Shown here: in pieces, positions 1 to 11,361 of the stretch
Position numbering within the stretch: position 1 is the stretch's first letter
Layout of the letters: every line of letters begins with the position of its first letter
Source of the DNA: Portulaca oleracea
Lineage: Eukaryota > Streptophyta > Magnoliopsida > Caryophyllales > Portulacaceae
Assembly: GCA_029582165.1 (NCBI GenBank)
Contig: CM055877.1
Span: 22,519,355-22,583,354, forward strand
Direction of reading: 5' to 3'
Length of the DNA stretch: 64,000 nt
Made by a program: the position numbers and the translations under genes
The notes under the pieces: generated by a model
What the model was told of the DNA's origin: nothing
The model's database searches: none
What the model saw: the letters and a program-made list of their open reading frames with translations, nothing else

Positions 1-1213
1 CTTCCAACATTTCATTAATAAGGATAATATGGGTATTTTAATCATTGAAATTGTAAAATTGGTAAATAAAAAGGGACAATGTAGTTAGAAAATTTGACAC
101 TCATAGGAACGGAGGTAGTATTTGATACAAAGTGCGAGCGATAGAATGTGTGAGTTTTGAGGAGATTGTTGTTGGAAAGGTATAATTTATTATTTTTATT
201 TTTTCGAAAATCAATTTGAATCTATTTATTATTAGTATGAGTTATTACTAAGAATTTAAAAAAAATTAATTGAACTATTTAATAAAAGGGTAAGGATTGG
301 AATTTTTGTGATTTGAAGAGGATATTACTAGAAAGGTATCATTGGTCATTTTAATTTTTTTAAAACACTTTATATATACTTATTATTAGTATGACTTACT
401 ACTAAGAATAAAATAAACTAAATCATTGAAAATTAAATAATTGAAGTAACAATTTATAATTCATGTGAAATAATTTATAATAAGAGAAATACTTAATATA
501 TTCAACTTTATTGAACCTAAGAAAAAAAATGAGTTAAATAATTGAATAACATGTGTGTGTGTGAGTGATACCTAAAATAACATGTCTATCAATAGTATGG
601 GTTGTAAGGTTCTCCATCAAAAGTAAAGATACAGAGTCATCGAAGAAAGATGCAGAGTCATCGAAGAAAGATGCAGAGTCATCGAAGAAATCAGAGCCGA
701 ACGTCTATAAGATTAGTATTTGTTATTTGGAAGTTGAATTTCATATCTATGTTTTAGATCTACATTTGTTCAATCACGATTTTCATTGTAAGTGTCGTAT
801 GACTTGATATTAATGAAATTGTTATGTTTGGTTTCAAAAAAAAAACATGTCCCTTCTATAAATATTTTACTCACACATATATAAGATAATGATCTTAATA
901 ATAATAATAATAATAAATAATAATAACCTTTGCAAAAATATGATTAATTACATCTAGAATGTTTCTAATTATTCATAAAAACATAATTGTAAGCATATTC
1001 TAATAACCATACATGTAATGTTAAAAGACAATTTTTTGAGATCTAAAAGATAAACTAAAATTGCCAGCATTTGATAGGACCAAGATTGCAAAACCTATGA
1101 TTGGTTATCTATAATAATTAAGATATGGGTAACTAAAATATCCATGAAACAAAAGAGAGAGGAACAGGCAATTAAGATGGAGCATTTCAAGCTGGTTATA
1201 CTTCACTATTTAT
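1..1213. other. AT-rich intergenic sequence
   Basis: Very AT-rich DNA with no supported gene. It holds a 3 x 21-bp tandem repeat (625-687) and a short TAA/TAATAA run near 900. Nothing else could be assigned. Confidence 0.6.
625..687 (+). repeat. Three tandem 21-bp units, in-phase
   Basis: Three consecutive 21-bp units (625-645, 646-666, 667-687) differ at one base. 21 is a multiple of three, and in the + frame open from 565 they encode a repeated seven-residue Lys/Asp/Glu/Ser unit. That 80-residue frame has no recognisable domain, so this may be an exon fragment or a minisatellite that happens to be open. Confidence 0.7.
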
Positions 1214-1217
1214 TTTA

Positions 1218-1583
1218 GGGTATTAAAAAATAATGCACTGAACTTTTTTTTAGACTATAATATATTGAACTTTGAAGGTATTGGACAATAATACACTCAG
1301 ATCAATTCAACTGGTCGTTGACGCAGTGACTGCCCTACCTTGAGGTATCGTTTTTCTATTTTTTTCCAAAAAAAAATATATTAGTCATCCTGCTTATATG
1401 TATTTTCTTACACGGCAAAAGTTTTTTCTGGAAAAAAAAAAAGAAAAACAATACCTCAAAGTAGGACAACTACCACGCTAACTACCAGCTGAATTGGTCT
1501 GAGTGCGTTATTGTCCAATACCCTCAAAGTTCAGTGTATTAGAGTCCAAGAAAAAAGTTCAATGAATTATTGTCCAATACACC
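1218..1583. mobile_element. Long-TIR MITE (MULE-like arm syntax)
   Basis: The two arms, about 1218-1345 and 1455-1583, are imperfect inverted repeats of roughly 130 bp. Each carries the recurring modules ATAATGCACTGAACTTT and GGTATTGGACAATAA that also occur in the elements at 33706, 37638 and 40597. TTTA lies on both sides (1214-1217, 1584-1587), so a longer target duplication is not evident. No coding capacity. Confidence 0.75.
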
Positions 1584-1587
1584 TTTA

Positions 1588-1648
1588 CGGTGGGACCGTT
1601 CCCCGGACCCCCGCTTGCAAGGACGCTTTGTGCACCGAGTTGCCCTTT
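1588..1648 (+). other. Possible tRNA-derived SINE 3' end
   Basis: A GC-rich island in AT-rich DNA containing GTGCACCGAGTTGCCCTTT, a phrase typical of the 3' body of several dicot SINEs that end in a short T run. The 5' tRNA-like half is not visible, because the MITE ends immediately upstream. The assignment is from memory of the pattern only. Confidence 0.3.
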
Positions 1649-1769
1649 AATCCTTAATAATTTTATTCATTGATTAATAGTTGTAACTTATGTTTATTCT
1701 CTATTAATAATTATAAATTATAATTATAACAATTATTTATAAATAATGGTCTCTCCTAGCCCTTATCTA

Positions 1770-3381
1770 TCTATGTAATATATAAAGGCAGAGGGGTTTA
1801 CGGTACGCAAATTTCACTTTGCCTATTTTACCCCTTGCCATTGATAAATTATAAGGATAGAATAGTAATTACGTATTTTTTATTTTCACTAAAATAGTTA
1901 TCAAAGAAATTGCTACCACCGAGATTTGAGCCTCTAATGCAAAAAAAAAACCCTCCAATTTCTATACCACTAGACCATCATATTTTTAGTTAGCATATTT
2001 TATACATATTTTATATTTCCTTTTTTCACAATGGAACGGTCATTTACCTCATTTTATTTTTGTTGGGTTTCTATTTTCCCTAATTTGCATTATATTATTA
2101 TTTTTTAATTTTTTTAGGTTCCTATGTTGTTATCTTACATTATTTTATTTTTTTTATGTTTTGTACAAAGTATAATATTAACTTTAATCATCTTTGTTTC
2201 TTTAGAAAAGATTTAATTTCATTAAAAAAAATCATTACTACATTTTACCTAGAGTATCAACCTATACCGACTTTTCTATCCGATTTCGTGATTTAGTATA
2301 TTTTTTCATATCATAAGTCAACACACTAATTGTTGTATAATTTCTTATTTGCCTATTTATCTTTCTTTATAAATTAATTATAAACAAAGAAATTAGTCAA
2401 TCATCTTATTTCTCATTTACCCTCCCTCACATTTCCCCTCCTCCATTTTTCATGTTTATTCTCATTCTCATTCATTAACTAATTAATTTCCTATTATTTA
2501 CTAAAAGAATCAAAATTATAAAATATATCTAATATATTAACTTAAGGTTAAGTTAAATCATGCATATATAAATTAAATTATGTATATATGAAAATGAGAA
2601 AGATCAAAATCTACCTAATATAGTGATTGGTGTTAAATTAAATCATGCATGTACATTTGTGTATCGTAGAGAGACTGAGAGAAAGACAGATATGTCATGA
2701 TTTTATTTAGTATACAAATATACTTTAAATTAAAATTATTTAAAAAGTAAGTACATGATATAATTTATATCTTTTCTAAATTAAATTATTAAATTTATTT
2801 TATTTTGTATACAAATATAATTTTATTTAGTATGCAAAAATACTTTAAATTAAAATTCTTTAAATTAAATCATGTTGTTTGATCTTATTTGAATTCATTT
2901 GAAAGAGTTGTTTTGCAATTTATCTTAAACTTATTTAATTTATTTTTAGAAACAACCGGAAAGAAGATAACTTTGATTGCACCGAGTCACCAACATCCAT
3001 CACGAGCCAAAGTAGAATTATTATTGAGGATTTTTATTTTTAAGCAAAATCAATAGTATCAACCTTTTTTTTACACAAAATATTCCATTTTCAAGAAGGG
3101 ATTAACATTTGTCCCCTTTTTTTTTTTATAGTTACAACAACAACAACAACGCTCCTCAATATAGTCTTGCTGATGTGGGGCTTGAGGTTTCAGATGTATG
3201 TAGCCTTCGCCTCATTCACAGGATTGTTTCATCCCTTTTTATGTAATTTTGGAAAAAAAATTGCAAGAAAGATAATTTAATCGCACGAGCTAGCCAATAT
3301 TCATCTTTACCCAAGGTTGGACTAATGTTAAGGATGTTATATTTGAAACCCATACACGCTTAGCGTGTATATCAAAACTAG
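1770..3381 (+). mobile_element. Non-autonomous Helitron
   Basis: The 5' end begins TCTATGTAATATATAAAGGC after a host A. The 3' end has a 9-bp stem (3352-3360 with 3362-3370), then seven bases, then CTAG at 3378-3381 followed by a host T. This is the plant Helitron signature: TC start, subterminal hairpin, CTRR end, insertion between A and T. No RepHel coding sequence is present in the 1.6 kb, so the copy is non-autonomous. The alternative 5' start at 1766 also fits. A (CAA)n-led GC-richer block at about 3130-3240 resembles another small repeat inside it. Confidence 0.75.
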
Positions 3382-3475
3382 TAAACACTAAAATAAAATA
3401 GGGCTTTGACAGTATTTATTGCAATTCTTAGAAGAAAGATATAATGACATTTATAAACTCTGGCTTGTTATGCAG

Positions 3476-3587
3476 AAGTTACAAGATGAAGCAGAAAAAG
3501 TCGGAGCAAAATAAATGGCATGAGGATAATCTTAAGTTTGTGAAGGCTAAAAAAAAAAAAACAGTTGGATGATGCAAATCTGGATTC
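3476..3587 (+). pseudogene. Decayed single exon of a coiled-coil protein
   Basis: A plausible acceptor (TTGTTATGCAG, ending 3475) opens a Lys/Glu-rich stretch, and a consensus donor GTAAGT starts at 3588. Within the exon the frame changes once near 3512 and again in the A run at 3548-3561, so it cannot be translated as it stands. The residues read in two frames (LQDEAEKVGA, then KWHEDNLKFVKAKKK) resemble the coiled-coil part of DMS3/GMI1-type plant SMC-hinge proteins, but that is recollection, not a search. No neighbouring exons were found. It lies 94 bp beyond the Helitron end. Confidence 0.35.
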
Positions 3588-3892
3588 GTAAGTTATATTT
3601 CAGTATGCAGTCTCCAAGAGTCGTCTTTGAGACTTTGGCAATTAATTTCTCTAAAGACCCAAATTTTTTGTAAAAATATGTAGCTAAAGATAAGTTACAA
3701 AGCTAAAGAGAAGTATTTTGATCACAATCGTAAATGTGTTGCTCCGACTATTACGTGAATATGTCAAAAAATGAATAAAATTTATACAAATTGGACCTGA
3801 AAAGTCATTTTGTCAATAGCAGTGTGATAGAAAAAGAGTTGGACATAAGAAGAATGTGAGCAACTTTATCAATGTCTTTTTAATGCATAACA

Positions 3893-4190
3893 CCTCGTAA
3901 TGTTCTTATGGTGTGGTAATGATGGAGTGCGGTAGAATTTGAAAAAGTGTGGTATAGTGTGGTAGGTTGTGGTGAGTTGTGGTTGGAGTTGTGGTTGGTG
4001 GGGTAGGTGCGGATAGAAAATCTAAAAATTAGAGGAAAAAAGTAAGGAGAGAGAAAAGTAAGAATATATTTTGATAATGATAATGGTAAAATATAGTGGA
4101 GTATGGTGAAGTGTAGTAGAATATTAAATAATGCGATGTGGTGTGGTACCGTACTATAAATTACAGCATAAAAGAACGATGCCTTAACAG
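3893..4190. mobile_element. Candidate small TIR element
   Basis: A GTGGT/TGTGG-rich segment whose ends, near 3900 and 4185, are weak inverted repeats of about 20 bp around GTTCTTATG / CATAAAAGAAC. No clean target duplication was found. Low-confidence MITE. Confidence 0.3.
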
Positions 4191-4760
4191 ATGATAGCTT
4201 TTAGAAAACATAGGAAGACAATTATTTGGCTTACATTCATTTTTTAATTTTATTTTAATTTTTTATTAATCAAATATAGAACTTTCAAGTACTTGGAACT
4301 TTAATTTAAAATGTTAACCCCACTTTACTTAGTTTTTGAATTGGTCATTAATTGTCTTGTCTTGTTATAGATTATAGAGTGATGTATGATCTACACGTAC
4401 ATAGGCTACTGTTGTCCTGTCATAATAGATTATAGAGTGATGTTTATCTACTCTAGCGCTTATATATACTGATTAGCAGGTTAGGTACATATTTGGTCTG
4501 GATTTTTAAAGAATGATAACACCTAGTTATAAATGAGGTTAGGTATATATTAGGCGTGTATCAAATAGCAGTAGCAGTGGTTAAAGTATAAAAATCATAA
4601 TTGGACTACAATCATTAGCTTAAATATTTAGTGTTCCATATTATATGGTATCAGAGGCAAATCTGAGCAAGAGGTCTCATGTTCGAATTTCAACACCCTC
4701 CATATTCATTTGTGCAAAGTGAAGGCGGTCTTTGCAACATCCACAGTACCAAAAGGTATC
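4191..4760. other. Non-coding sequence with a tRNA-like patch
   Basis: No gene. Around 4648-4710 the strings TGGTATCAGAGG and ATGTTCGAATTTC resemble a primer-binding site followed by a Pol III B box, as seen in tRNA-derived repeats, but no full element can be delimited. Confidence 0.4.
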
Positions 4761-4782
4761 TGTGTGATTTCATTTTGTCTAC

Positions 4783-4823
<41 letters not shown>

Positions 4824-5048
4824 TATATGAACATTATGTTTATGTGAGCATGTGAGCATTAGGAATGTGGACCTTTGGATCTCCAATCTATTGATGAGAA
4901 AAAAAAAGGGAAATTGGATTCTAATAATACGAACTTTTGGCCATATAAAACTTAATAATACGAACTTTCGATTAGATTCTGAATAATATGAACTTTGACC
5001 CCTTGTTGCCCCCAATAACACGCCACCGATCCTTGTTGGCGGCGAAGA
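4783..5048. repeat. Duplicated microsatellite plus MITE arm (filler-like)
   Basis: A (GA)n run followed by a near copy of the sequence at about 5281-5570, including one arm of the long-TIR element. It is bracketed by a 22-bp direct repeat (4761-4782 and 5049-5070), so it looks like an inserted copy of nearby DNA. It has no matching right arm of its own. Confidence 0.7.
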
Positions 5049-5235
5049 TGTGTGATTTCATTTTGTCTACTCAGGAATTTTGTGGCCCAGTGTTGCTTTC
5101 CGACTGTAGGGCGGCTTTGCCCATTTTTGCCATTGACTATGTCTTCAGCTTCCTTAATAACAATAATAAAAGTGGCGACCATATTAACTATATCGATTTA
5201 ATTTGGGTTGGACAAATTTTAGTTATTGTTAAGCA

Positions 5236-5342
<107 letters not shown>

Positions 5343-5678
5343 TATATGAGCATTATGTTAATGTGAACATGTAAGTATTAGGAATGTGGACCCTTGAATC
5401 TTCAATCAATTGATGAGAAAAAGAAAGGGAAATTGGATTCTAATAATACGAACTTTTGGCCATATAAAACTTAATAATATGAACTTTCGATTAGATTCTG
5501 AATAATATGAACTTTGACCCCTTGTTGCCCCAGTAACACGCCACCGATCCTTGATGGCGGCGGAGATGTGTGACTGGGATGAATTAGTCAATTTTGACTT
5601 GTCATGTCAGCCACCCTCTCTCTTTCTCTCTCTCCCCCCCTCTCTTCGTTTCAGATTTCCTCTTTCACAGTCTTCTTC

Positions 5679-6537
5679 TGTTAGGTTTTAGGTTGTCTAT
5701 TTCCTAAACAGATACAGATTAATTGGCGAAATATTATAACAGTTATAAACAATTAATCAAAACAACTGCAGAGGCTTTAGTAATTATACCTGATCGCTAA
5801 TTCCTGCTGAAGAAGAGGTTGACCTTCCAGATTCCAATGCTGAAACCCTCTACTGAAAAGTCCACGCAGCGCTCCGGGAACCCGATTGCTAGATCGACCC
5901 GATCGAGACGAATCTTAATCTAAGATGTATGTGAGATTGTTTCAGGAATCTGATAGTATTTCTTGAAACTAGAACTGCAAACTAAAAGAGAGAGAGGAAC
6001 TCAGGAAATCACCCTGGTATCTCTCTAAGAGTCGAAGGCAGTTGGTGTGGAATAATCTCTCCCAGAGACCCCTTTATATAGTGTTTAGAAAACCTAGGGA
6101 ATGGTTCAAAACCCTAAAGGGCCGAATTAAAACGACAGCGCGTTTTTCTGGGCGCAACACGGTCCGTGTTGAAACAACACGGTCCGTGTTGGACTTCAGA
6201 GAATCCAATTATTCGACCCATGGACACCACGGACCGTGGTGTCTCAACACGGACCGTGTTGGGTCAACACGGTCCGTGTTGAGCCCAATTCGGTCCGTGT
6301 TGGGCTGATTTCTCACAGAAATCAGTTTCCAACTTTTCTAAACTTGATACAATATCATTTAGGTTACATACATTGTTCCAGGGCACTGACTTGTGTGACC
6401 CAGTAGGACCAAATAATATAGTTGTAATTAAACATATTTAATTACTAATTATAGAGGTCTCTAGCAAGACATATAATTATTATATTACTTTGGTTTAATC
6501 TCCCTGTATATCGAACATTGTCGGGACATTCCCAACA
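5679..6537 (-). repeat. copia 3' LTR
   Basis: Starts TGTTAGG and ends CCCAACA on the + strand (TG...CA on either strand). Contains six AACACGGWCCGTGTT-type palindromes between 6155 and 6304. This is the 3' LTR because the element lies on the minus strand. Confidence 0.95.
6155..6304. repeat. Array of 17-bp palindromes in the 3' LTR
   Basis: Units at 6155-6171, 6175-6191, 6225-6241, 6245-6261, 6265-6281 and a degenerate one at about 6286-6303. Each is CAACACGGWCCGTGTTG or a variant, self-complementary around the central W. Spacing is mostly 20 bp. The corresponding array in the other LTR has a different set of units. Confidence 0.9.
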
Positions 6538-6552
6538 ATCTCCCACTTGTCC
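6538..6552 (-). other. copia polypurine tract
   Basis: On the minus strand the bases immediately before the 3' LTR read ACAAGTGGGAGAT, the purine-rich primer site for plus-strand DNA synthesis. The stretch 6553-7355 between it and the pol stop codon is 3' untranslated sequence with no further feature seen. Confidence 0.75.
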
Positions 6553-7355
6553 CACAAATGTTCGATTCCTTGAATTCCCTTGTCACTTACTGTCTCATGT
6601 TCGGATAAGGTAAGCTGATGTCATCCTTATGTAAGGTCCGAAACGTTCCTCGATCTGCGAGTCAGACTTTGAAAAACAGATAATCAACTATTGATACAAC
6701 TGAGCTCGGCCAAGCATTTTCAGTCCAATCTCACCGAGTGGCCAACGAGACAACTGTCCCTAATAGGGAGGACAATGCCATCTTGTTCAGACACACATTC
6801 TCACATGATCCAATCAGAACCTGCATAATCGCCTTTATAGCCTACTGTTACGAAAGACGTTTGACGCGCTCCAAAGTCACAGCAGACCATGTAGTCTGTG
6901 TACTGAACTCAGGATTCAGGAATTTTTGAGTGGTGAGAGCTCCTATGACAATTCCCAACTTAAAAAGCTCCCACTGGGGGTCAGTTCGGTAGTTTTTCTC
7001 AACAATACCCATGTGATTGATTTATGACGTCAATACGTCAATATGATCATGAAACTCGATCATCATTTCAATCCTACATGCTAATTGTGTTAATATCATC
7101 ACTGTCCCTATGTGATAATACAATCAGGAAATAGGTCGACGATCGACCAAGATTAGCGTCATCAAGTTCACTAATGGGGTTTCAGAAATTAGACCTCATC
7201 CAATTTCCCATTTTGAATTCGCTAATCCTTTTGGACATTCATATAATTCTAAACCAAAAATTATGTAAAGTTTTGAATTTATTATTAATAAATGATGAAT
7301 AAATAACTATTACAAACCATGAGCCATCTAATGTTCAAAATGTAACTTAATAACA

Positions 7356-10300
7356 TTATTCAAGATGTCTAATTCCTATTGATTGAGTAAGACTCTCATA
7401 CTTCGCTTGCGACAGGGGTTTAGTAAGCGGATCGGCGACGTTCTCATCCGTATGAACCTTGCACACATTAATATCACCTTCCTCGATGAACTTTCGAATG
7501 ATGCGATACTTTCTGGACACATGCTTAGCTTTGTTGTGTGCTCTAGGTTCCTTTGCTTGAGAAATGGCCCCACTGTTGTCACAGTATAGGTCCACGCCTT
7601 CCGCAATACTAGGCACAACTTCAAGCTCCTTAATGAACTTCTTCACCCACATTGCCTCCTTCGCAGCTTCAGATGCTGCGATGTATTCTGCCTCAGTTGT
7701 AGAATCAGCAACAGTGTTTTGCTTGGAACTTTTCCAGCTCACTGCCCCACCATTTAAACAAAAGACGTATCCAGATTGGCTACTGTAGTCATCCTTATCT
7801 GTCATGAAACTGGCATCAGTGTAACCTTTTACACTCAGCTGTCTCTCACCTCCATAGATTAAGGACAACTCCTTAGTTCTATTCAGATACTTAAGTATGT
7901 TCTTCACAGCAGTCCAGTGTTTCTCACCAGGGTTGGCTTGAAACCTGCTGCACATACTTAAAGCAAAAGCTATATCTGGCCTTGTACATCTCATACCATA
8001 CATTATAGACCCTACAGCCGAAGCATAAGGTATATTTTTCATCTTTTCCTGGTCTTCAGATGTTTGAGGACAATCTGTTTTACCAAGTGATGTGCCATGA
8101 ACCATGGGAATGAATCCCTTCTTGGAGTTCTGCATGTTGAACCGATTCAACACCTTATCAATATAAGTTGTTTGATTTAATGCAATCAAACGCCTTGATC
8201 TATCTCTATAGATCTTTACTCCAAGAATGTACTGGGCCTCACCGAGATCCTTCATTTGGAAATTTTTCCTAAGCCATGTCTTACAAGACTCCAGCATAGG
8301 GACGTTATTTCCAATGAGAAGTATATCATCCACATACAGAACTAGAAAGACTATTTTGCTCCCACTGAGTTTTCTAAAAACACAAGGCTCTTCTCGGTTT
8401 TTTAAGAAACCAAACTCTTTGATTACTTGATTAAACCTTTGATTCCAACTCTTTGAAGCTTGCTTGAGGCCATAAATGGCCCTTTGCAGTTTACAGACCT
8501 TCCCAAAACCTTTGGGATCTTCAAAACTTTCAGGTTGTGTCATATACACTTCCTCTTCCAGAATCCCATTCAAGAATGCAATCTTGACGTGCATTTGCCA
8601 TATTTCATAGTCATACCGTGCAGCTATGGCAAGGAGTATCCTGATATATTCAAAAGCCGCTACTGGGGAAAAAGTCTCTTCATAGTCAATACCATGAATT
8701 TGAGTGAAACCTTTTGCCACCAGCCGTGCTTTGTAAACACTAGGTTTACCATCCATGTCGATTTTCACTTTGAATACCCATTTGTTTCTGATGGCTCTAG
8801 CGCCTTCAGGCAAGTCAACCAAGGTCCAAACCTTGTTTTCGTACATGGAGTCTATCTCGGATTTCATGGCTTCGAGCCATTTCTTGGAATCTGGGCTCGG
8901 TAAAGCTTGTTTGTAGGTCTCGGGCTTATCATATTCTACAAGGAACATGTTGATTTCCGATGTCATGAGATAACCGTATCTCTCAGGAGGGTGAATGTCC
9001 CTACTGGACCTACAAAGAGGTATGTCCACATTCCCTACTTCTTCATCGACCTGTCCCCCGACTACCTTTTCATCATTCCTTTCTTGTTGAGGATCAACGG
9101 AGATTGGAATGCAAGTAGTGGTGACGGGGTATGGGATAAGATTCGAAGTGGTTTGTGGCTCTTGAACTTCACCTAGTTCAATTTCTCTCCCACTCTTTCT
9201 CTTAGAGATAAATTCGTTCTCTAAGAAGAAAGCATTCCGAGACACAAACACTTTGTTCTCAGAACGATTGTAGAAGTAATACCCTTTGGTTTCCTTAGGA
9301 TAGCCCCCAGAGAAAACCTTTTCAGATCTGGGTGCAAGCTTGCTGTCAGGTAAAACCTTAACATAGGCTTCACATCCCCAAATCTTTAGAAAAGACAAGC
9401 TAGGAACTCTTCCTCTCCATATCTCATATGGTGTCTTTTCAGTAGCTTTAGTCGGAGTCCTATTTAGAATGAGCGATGCGGTTTCAAGAGCATGCCCCCA
9501 AAAGCTAAGTGGTAAATCTGACTCTGCCATCATTGATCGCACCATATCTAATAGGGTGCGATTTCTCCTTTCAGATACACCATTGTGTTGTGGGGTTCCT
9601 GGAGGAGACAGCTGTGAGACAATCCCACAAGTTCTTAGATGGTTAATGAATTCTTGGCTCAAATATTCTCCACCTCGATCTGATCAAAGAGTTTTTATTG
9701 TTTTACCAAGTTGATTCTGTACTTCATTTTGGAATTCTTTGAACTTTTCAAAAGATTCAGATTTATGACGCATTAGGTAGATATACCCATATCTACTAAA
9801 GTCATCAGTAAAAGTAATGAAATAGTAGAATCCTCCTCTAGCATTAGTGCTCATTGGTCCGCATACATCAGTATGTATGAGCCCTAATAAGTCATTGGCC
9901 CGTTCACCAGTTCCAGCAAAGGGTGACTTAGTCATTTTTCCCATCAGACATGCCTCACAAACTTCAAACTTTTCAAAGTTTAGGTTTTCTAGAATTCCTG
10001 TACTTTGCAGTTTCTGGATGCGATTCTGATTAATATGACCTAGCCTACAATGTCAAAGGTATGTTTCATTTGAGTCTTTTGTTTTAGCCTTTTTGGATTC
10101 GATGTGACAAATTTGTTTATCTAAATCTAATATGTAGAGGCCATTCATGCGAATACCCGCACTATAAAAGATTCCATTCTTTGTAAATGAAAAACGACCA
10201 TTCGTAATATTAAAAGAATAACCTTCAATCTCAAGTACAGCTACTGAAATTAAATTCTGACTAATAGCGGGAACAAAATAACAATTATTTAGTTCTAATA

Positions 10301-11361
10301 TAAGTCCTGAAGGTAAAGATAAACTATAAGTTCCTACAAAGACAGCCGCATGACTCTTTGCGCTTTCTGCGTAGGTTTACTTCATTCTTGCTGACTCGTC
10401 TACTTCTGCTTAGGTCCTGTACATTTCCACAAATGTGAGCTTCACAACCGGTATCTAATACCCATAAAGTAGAAACAGTAAGATTTATATTGATCACATC
10501 TATACCTGCCTTGACGACCTTTCCGGTCTTCAGATCATCTAAGTAGGTGGGGCAGTTTCTTTTCCAGTGTCCTTTGCCTTTACAGTAAAAGCACTCTTCA
10601 TCTGGCTTAGGTCCTGCTTTAGGTTTGGCTGGGACAACAGTTTTGTTCTTGCCTTTCTTACTTGCAGGTCCCTTCTTGCTCTTGTTAGCCTTCTTGAATT
10701 TGCCTTTCCCCTTACTGACCACTAGGACATTCGAGTTTGCCTTATGGGCTATCTTAATGTCCCTCTCTGCCGTAACCAGCATCGCATGAAGATCCATTAG
10801 AGACTTCTTATGCCCCTGCATGTTGTAATTCAGCTTGAAGGTGCTGAATCCTTCACGCAGTGAGCTAAGAAGAATGTCAGTAGCTAACTCTGGAGTGTAG
10901 GGGAACCCTAGTCGCTCCATGGACTCAAAAAGACCAATCATCTTCAATACATGGGGCCCAACGGGCTTGCCAATCTCAAGACGGGTGCGAACAATTTGCT
11001 CATTGATCTGACATCTCTCAATTCGAGCGTGTTCTTGAAACATGCTTTTCAGTTGAGTGATTGTTTCATGTGCCCTTTTGTTTTCAAACTGTCTTTGAAG
11101 CTCAGGAGTCATATTAGCCAACATGTTACAACTGACTTGGACATCATCATCAGAATGACGCTGCCACTTGTCTTTTTCAGCTTGAGTCGCATTTCCTTTG
11201 GGCTTGTTCTTCAAGGCTCTTTCTAGAACATATTATTTCTGCTCTGCCCTAAGGACAATCCTCAGGTTTCGGTGTCAATCAAGGAAATTGGCCCCGGTGA
11301 GTTTCTCTTTTTCCAAAAGAGAACGGAGGTTGACTGTGTTATTGGTGGGTATGTTAGACAT
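7356..11361 (-). pseudogene. copia gag-pol, broken
   Basis: Likely ATG at 11361. Gag carries a CCHC knuckle (CFYCKGKGHWKRNC), followed by a protease motif (LDTG) near 10440-10460. Integrase (DVCGPM...DDFSRYGY) lies within 9684-9944, and a 768-residue open stretch (9662-7356) covers the integrase end (HNGVSERRNRTL), RT (YVDD at residues 443-446 of that stretch) and RNase H (TDAS..., TEAEY...). Breaks: in-frame stops at 11277-11275 (TGA), 11235-11233 (TAA), 10055-10053 (TGA) and 9686-9684 (TGA), and one frameshift near 10375. The first RT catalytic Asp, in the usual QMDV context, is His (codon 8591-8589). Non-functional as it stands. Confidence 0.9.

Noticed and set aside
6155..6304. Regularly spaced palindromic units resembling a CRISPR array
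   Set aside because: The spacers are only a few bases, the units are inside an LTR of a plant retrotransposon and are duplicated in its other LTR. There are no cas genes and the genome is eukaryotic.
7383..9176. Several + strand ORFs opposite the copia pol
   Set aside because: They are antisense shadows of the minus-strand pol reading frame, which has clear RT, RNase H and integrase motifs.
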